A DNA stretch of 64,000 bases from Gleditsia sinensis (Eukaryota; Streptophyta; Magnoliopsida; Fabales; Fabaceae), in NCBI GenBank assembly GCA_037074535.1, contig CM073471.1, positions 41,091,501 through 41,155,500 of the forward strand, read 5' to 3'. A program made the translations under genes and the position numbers. Positions 60,146 through 64,000 of this stretch are shown here, piece by piece (position 1 is the first letter of the stretch; every line of letters starts with the position of its first letter). The notes beneath the pieces are model-generated. The model did no database searches. It was given only the letters and a program-made list of their open reading frames with translations, and was not told where the DNA came from.

Positions 60146-60590
60146 TTCACGCCCTTATTTTAAAGGAATGCAGTTAACAATTACACTTTATCCAAAACAT
60201 ATTCCATATAACCGTCTAAAATATAAAGTAGCAGATTTAATAGAACCAAAAACATATGTTCATAAGTTTCCAAGCATAATTAAGTATACATGCCAAGTTT
60301 ATACATCATTATTATAGCATAAGCAAAGATCCTGCTTCTGGTGTTCAAAACACATTCTAGAGTACAAAATATAATATAAGCCCAAAAGTTGTGAGCCTTG
60401 GAAGCAAAGCAGGCTCACCTAGAGAATATGTCTCCTATCTTATCACCTATATGAAGGGGAAGGACTAGAGTTTGTATTTTTATCTAAAAAAATATGACAA
60501 TATCGTGTAGTGAGTTTGACAGCTCAAGGAGCAGATAAAACCTACTATGATCTTCTAGGTCAGTATATGGATGCACTTGTATGATAAAAT
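60146..60590 (-). mobile_element. B-type LTR fragment (B4) cut by element G
   Basis: ACGCCCTTATTTTAAAGG near the start resembles the B terminus; later blocks (GTGAGCCTTGGAAGCAA, AGGCTCACCTAGAGAATATG, ATCGTGTAGTGAGTTTGACA, GATCTTCTAGGTCAGTATAT) clearly match B LTRs in minus orientation. Element G begins at 60591; the remainder of B4 would be beyond the window. Confidence 0.7.
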
Positions 60591-60824
60591 TGTCGCTCCC
60601 GTGTGTTGGCCATCACACGAGATTAACAACACCTCTACTAGTTGAGGTTTCAAGTGCACCAGGGCTAGCATCTTCTGTTGTTAGAAAATATTGTTTGTGA
60701 ATAGGATTCATCTATCAAAAATAATTGCATGAAATATGTTGTCATCTACAATAAAAATACTATTCAAATTCAATTTCCTTGTCAGAGATTTCCAATCAAA
60801 GTATAACACGTGTTCAATTTCAAG

Positions 60825-60830
<6 letters not shown>

Positions 60831-60905
<75 letters not shown>
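60831..60905. repeat. (TA)37 microsatellite
   Basis: Uninterrupted TA for about 75 bp inside the G LTR; gives mirror-image spurious frames on both strands. Confidence 0.97.
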
Positions 60906-60908
<3 letters not shown>

Positions 60909-61149
60909 CAATGTCAATTGTATAAAAGTGTACTCTTCCCAAAGTTGTTGAGGGACGTGTATGCAAACATGATGTGATCTTAATTAAGCATGATATTAAT
61001 ACCTTTAAACTTACTTTTTGTTTGATTTAAGTAAAATATAATTAGGAATTAGCTTAGTTTTTTATTTTTTTTTGTAGGAACAAAGGAAGAAGAAAAGAAA
61101 AGAAAAAGATAAGAAATTCATGGAAAAATGCTACATTGCAGTGATTCCA

Positions 61150-61480
61150 GACCTTTTAACACTGTTTTAGGCATATCTCCCTCTTAGGAACTCCAATCAA
61201 AGTGATTAAAGTGGCTGTGAAAAGCTAACACAATCAACTACAATTTTTATGTTGAACACTTGGTCCAATTCTAGAGATTGCATAGCGTTACAGAGCTCAC
61301 AAATCATAATCATAGTGCAGCAGGATGAATTTTGACCTTTGGTCACTAACTTTGTCATATCTCCTTCACTTTAGATCAGATTAAGGTGATTCCAGCGGCT
61401 ATGGAAAGAATAGACATAGAAATACAACTTTTGTGTTCGGAACTTTGACAAATTCTGGAGTTTTCTGGGCATTGTGAGAC
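61150..61480. repeat. Two ~190-bp module units in the G LTR
   Basis: CATATCTCCCTCTTAGGAAC, CAAAGTGATTAAAGTGGCT and CAACTACAATTTTTATGTTG, then CATATCTCCTTCACTTTAGA, AAGGTGATTCCAGCGGCTAT and TACAACTTTTGTGTT, at about 200-bp spacing. This matches the D, A and C arrays, but in the opposite orientation relative to the host element. Confidence 0.8.
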
Positions 61481-62167
61481 ATAGATTTTATTTTATTATT
61501 TCAATTTGAATTTAGTATTGATTATTCATCTGCTCTTCTTCTCAATGATTATTCATATGATTGCTAGGGAGGCCTACTAGTATATTTTCTGTCTTAATCT
61601 ACTGTTGAATTATGTTTTGAATAAATTCTTCAATTCTGTGATTAATGAGGCAAATAGGTTTGAAGATTTTGGATTGTAAATCATTGAACCTATGATGAAT
61701 AATTAACTAGATTAGATATAACCGATGTATTTATATTTGTTTAGCTCTGTCAGTTTCTCTAGTTCTTCATGCGGTTAATAAGTTATGCTTTACCGATGTG
61801 GTAAAGGATTGCTTATTAATTAGGGTTTAATTGATGCGATTTTCATTAATTTACTAGACTTAAGGAGGAACAGGGTTAGAAACCCAATGATAGATATTCA
61901 ATTACAGATTGATTATGTTGTCAATGACCAATGCAACCCCTTAACGGTGGATATCAACCAAAACCAACGTCTTAATAATTAATCACTCTCTCTTAATTAT
62001 TTTCGTTATTGTTTACTTGATTTTATTTACAATTATCAATCCCCCCTTTCTTAATCACATAAGGTAATTTCAGTCTCTGTGGGATCGACCCTTACTCCTA
62101 CTACTACAGGTTAGTTTTGAGGTAAGGTATCAATTTAGGTGTACCTGCGACAGTACGCACCAAATTT

Positions 62168-62185
62168 TGGTGTTGTTGCCGGGGA
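62168..62185 (+). other. Primer-binding site of G (tRNA-Asp type, mutated)
   Basis: TGGTGTTGTTGCCGGGGA differs from the TGGCGCCGTTGCCGGGGA site usual in Athila elements by three changes, all of which can be explained by C to T or G to A changes at former CpG sites. Confidence 0.8.
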
Positions 62186-62222
62186 CTGCGTCTATTACTT
62201 TTTGTAGTTTTTATTTTTATTT

Positions 62223-64000
62223 ATGCTTGTCACTCGTTCTTTTAATTCTCAAGATTTATAGTTCAATCCAGATATTGAAAAATCTATTCATAGGCATAGA
62301 AGAGAACTTCAAGAGGACATTCATCAGGAGAAGGAGGAAGTAATCTTGGCTAGACACCCTACTCTAAAGGAGCTTGCAGCTCTAGATCTACTCCATCAGC
62401 CTTTATGCATTACTTTTCCTAACCTTGATGAGAACACTGATTTTGAATTAAAATCAGGACTGATTCATCTTTTACCTAATTTTCATGGTCTTGTAGGTGA
62501 AGATCGACATAAACACTTGAAGGAATTCCATGTGGTGTGTACCAGTTTGAAGCCCCTTGGTGTAACAAAAGAACAAATTAAACTAATGGCTTTCCCTTGT
62601 TCCTTAAGAGACTCAGCCAAAGATTGGCTATATTATTTACTATCTGGCACTATTACTACTTGGAATGAGATGAATAAATTGTTTTTAGAGAGATATTTTC
62701 CTGCATCTAGAGCCACAAATATAAGAAAAGAAATTTGTGGCATTAGGCAATTATATGGAGAGACCCTTTATGAGTATTGGGAGAGGTTTAAAAAGTTTTG
62801 TGCAAGCTGCCCACATCATCAGATCAGTGAGCAGCTACTGATTCAATATTTTTATGAAGGTCTTTTGTAGGGAGACAGGAGCGTGATAGATGCAGCTAGT
62901 GGATGAGCACTAGTAGATAAGACTCCTGAAGCAGCCAGAATCCTAATATCCAACATGGCTGCTAATTCTCAACAATTTGGCATTAGGCATGATTCTTCAG
63001 TACAATATGCCCATGAGGTGAGTAATTCCTTCCTTCAGCAACAGATATCTGAACTGACCTTTTTTGTACGCCAAATTGCTATAAGTACACCGCAGCAAAT
63101 TAGAGTATGTGGAATATGTTATGCAAAAGGGCATCCAACTGATATGTGTCCTACACTTCTAGAGGAATCCACAGAACAAGCTAATGCTGTTGGAGGTTTC
63201 CCTGGACAACCAAAGAGGAATGATCCTTATGCTAATTCATATAATCCTGGATGGAAGGATCATCCTAATTTCAGGTATGGGAATGCACAAAATAGACCTG
63301 GAGAATAAACTTTTCAGCATAATCAACAAGCTTATTATCCTAGACAAAATACATATAAGGATTCCCAGGTAGGTACTTCTTTAGAAGATATTATTAAATC
63401 TCTTACACATAACACTCAACAATTTCAGCAAGAGACAAGAGCTGGTATTCAAAGCCTAGAAAATCAGAAGGGTCAATTAGCAACCACAGTTATCAGATTA
63501 GAGGCTCAAAATTCAAGTAAATTACCCTCTCAAACTGTGGTAAACCCAAGGGAAAATGTGAGTGCAATCATGCTACAGGGTGATAAAGAAGTTGAGATCC
63601 TAATGCAAGATGTACATGCATCAAATGAACAAGAGGAAGAAAAGAATAATGCAATCATAGTAGGTAAGCATCCAAAAGGTAAGTCTGCACCTTTATTTGA
63701 ATATGAATCTACACCTCCCTTTCTTGAAGCTTTAAAGGAAAATAATATGGATGAGAAAACTTCTGAGTTATATGATACATTTAGAAAGTGTGAGGTGAAT
63801 CTTCCTCTTTTAGATGTAATCAGTCAGGAACCTTGCTATGCCAGTTTTTTAAGGGAATTACACGCACAACAGAAGAAGCAGAAGTTGAAAGGAGCTGAGA
63901 AAGTAAAAGTAGGTGAGCATGTTTCTGCAATTATTCAAAGAAAACTCTCTACAAAATGCAAGGACCCAAGTATGTTTTCTATTCCCTACTCTATAGGAAT
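62223..64000 (+). pseudogene. Gag and start of protease region of Athila-like element G
   Basis: Particle protein of the retroelement, open except for point stops. ATG at 62223, TAG at 62259 (then FNPDIEKSI), then the gag core: FPNLDENTDFELKSGLIHLL, FPCSLRDSAKDWLYYL, TTWNEMNKLFLERYFPASRA and FKKFCASCPHHQI. Further stops: TAG 62868, TGA 62904, TAA 63306, all in the same frame, with no frameshift seen. A CCHC knuckle (CGICYAKGHPTDMC) lies near 63109-63150, followed by YNPGWKDHPNFRY. From 63310 the frame continues to the window end with ESTPPFLEALKE and LPLLDVISQEPCYASFLREL, equivalent to the part before the F protease site. The rest is outside the window. Confidence 0.88.

Larger units (their letters stand above)
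60591..62152 (+). mobile_element. 5' LTR of Athila-like element G
   Basis: Inverted termini TGTCGC ... GCGACA bound a 1562-bp LTR, followed after 15 bases by a PBS. The AAAAT before it (60586-60590) is a possible duplication whose partner lies outside the window. It contains a long TA tract and a ~190-bp module pair. The CTCTGTGGGATCGACCC phrase (62076-62092) near its end is typical of Athila-type LTRs. Confidence 0.85.

Noticed and set aside
60708..60951. Opposed ORFs of 69 and 71 codons rich in Ile-Tyr
   Set aside because: Both are translations of the (TA)37 tract.

Overview
This is an AT-rich plant (most likely dicot) nuclear window made almost entirely of nested LTR retrotransposons. I see no intact host gene, tRNA, rRNA or prokaryotic feature. 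The plant call rests on primer-binding sites matching plant initiator tRNA-Met (TGGTATCAGAGC) and a tRNA-Asp-like site, on gypsy polyproteins with a chromodomain-like tail, on Athila-type gag and ORF-1 proteins, and on fragments of a plant LOG (cytokinin riboside 5'-monophosphate phosphoribohydrolase) gene.

LTR families (my labels): B, ~2.2 kb LTR; D, 3.3-3.9 kb LTR; A, 2.2-2.4 kb LTR; C, 2.3 kb solo LTR; X, a diverged LTR fragment; and two Athila-like elements, F/H and G. A and E (E carries D-type LTRs) are Ty3/gypsy elements of the Tekay/Del-like chromovirus kind, both on the minus strand.

Layout. 1-3911: plus-strand B LTR split by solo LTR C. 3933-4431: piece of X. 4432-36935: plus-strand D LTR (D1), interrupted at 5028-30302 by minus-strand element B2 and at 33435-36798 by solo LTR D3. 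Inside B2 lie element A (8755-21540, itself holding solo LTR D6 at 13861-17319), an antisense intronless LOG copy (22305-22954) and solo LTR D2 (23974-27839). 36936-37837: rest of X. 37838-49130: element E, whose 3' LTR (D4) holds solo LTR D5; its 5' end is lost. 49150-51223 and 55333-60145: probably the two halves of one Athila-like element (F/H) with gag and protease, no reverse transcriptase or integrase, an ORF-1 domain and a 3' LTR. It is split by B3 (51224-55332), a second B copy that also carries LOG. 60146-60590: B LTR fragment. 60591-64000: the 5' LTR and gag of Athila-like element G, running off the window.

Five insertions have perfect 5-bp target-site duplications (B2 AGAAT, D2 TTTGG, D3 CGTTT, D5 TAGAG, D6 GAAAG), which fixes much of the order of events. 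The most unusual content is (1) a LOG cDNA-like sequence fused antisense to reverse transcriptase in two copies of a gag-depleted element, (2) a ~193-bp tandem module shared by LTRs of chromovirus-type and Athila-type elements, and (3) a donor/acceptor pair conserved inside several LTR families, suggesting an intron within the LTR. All coding regions are broken by stops or frameshifts.
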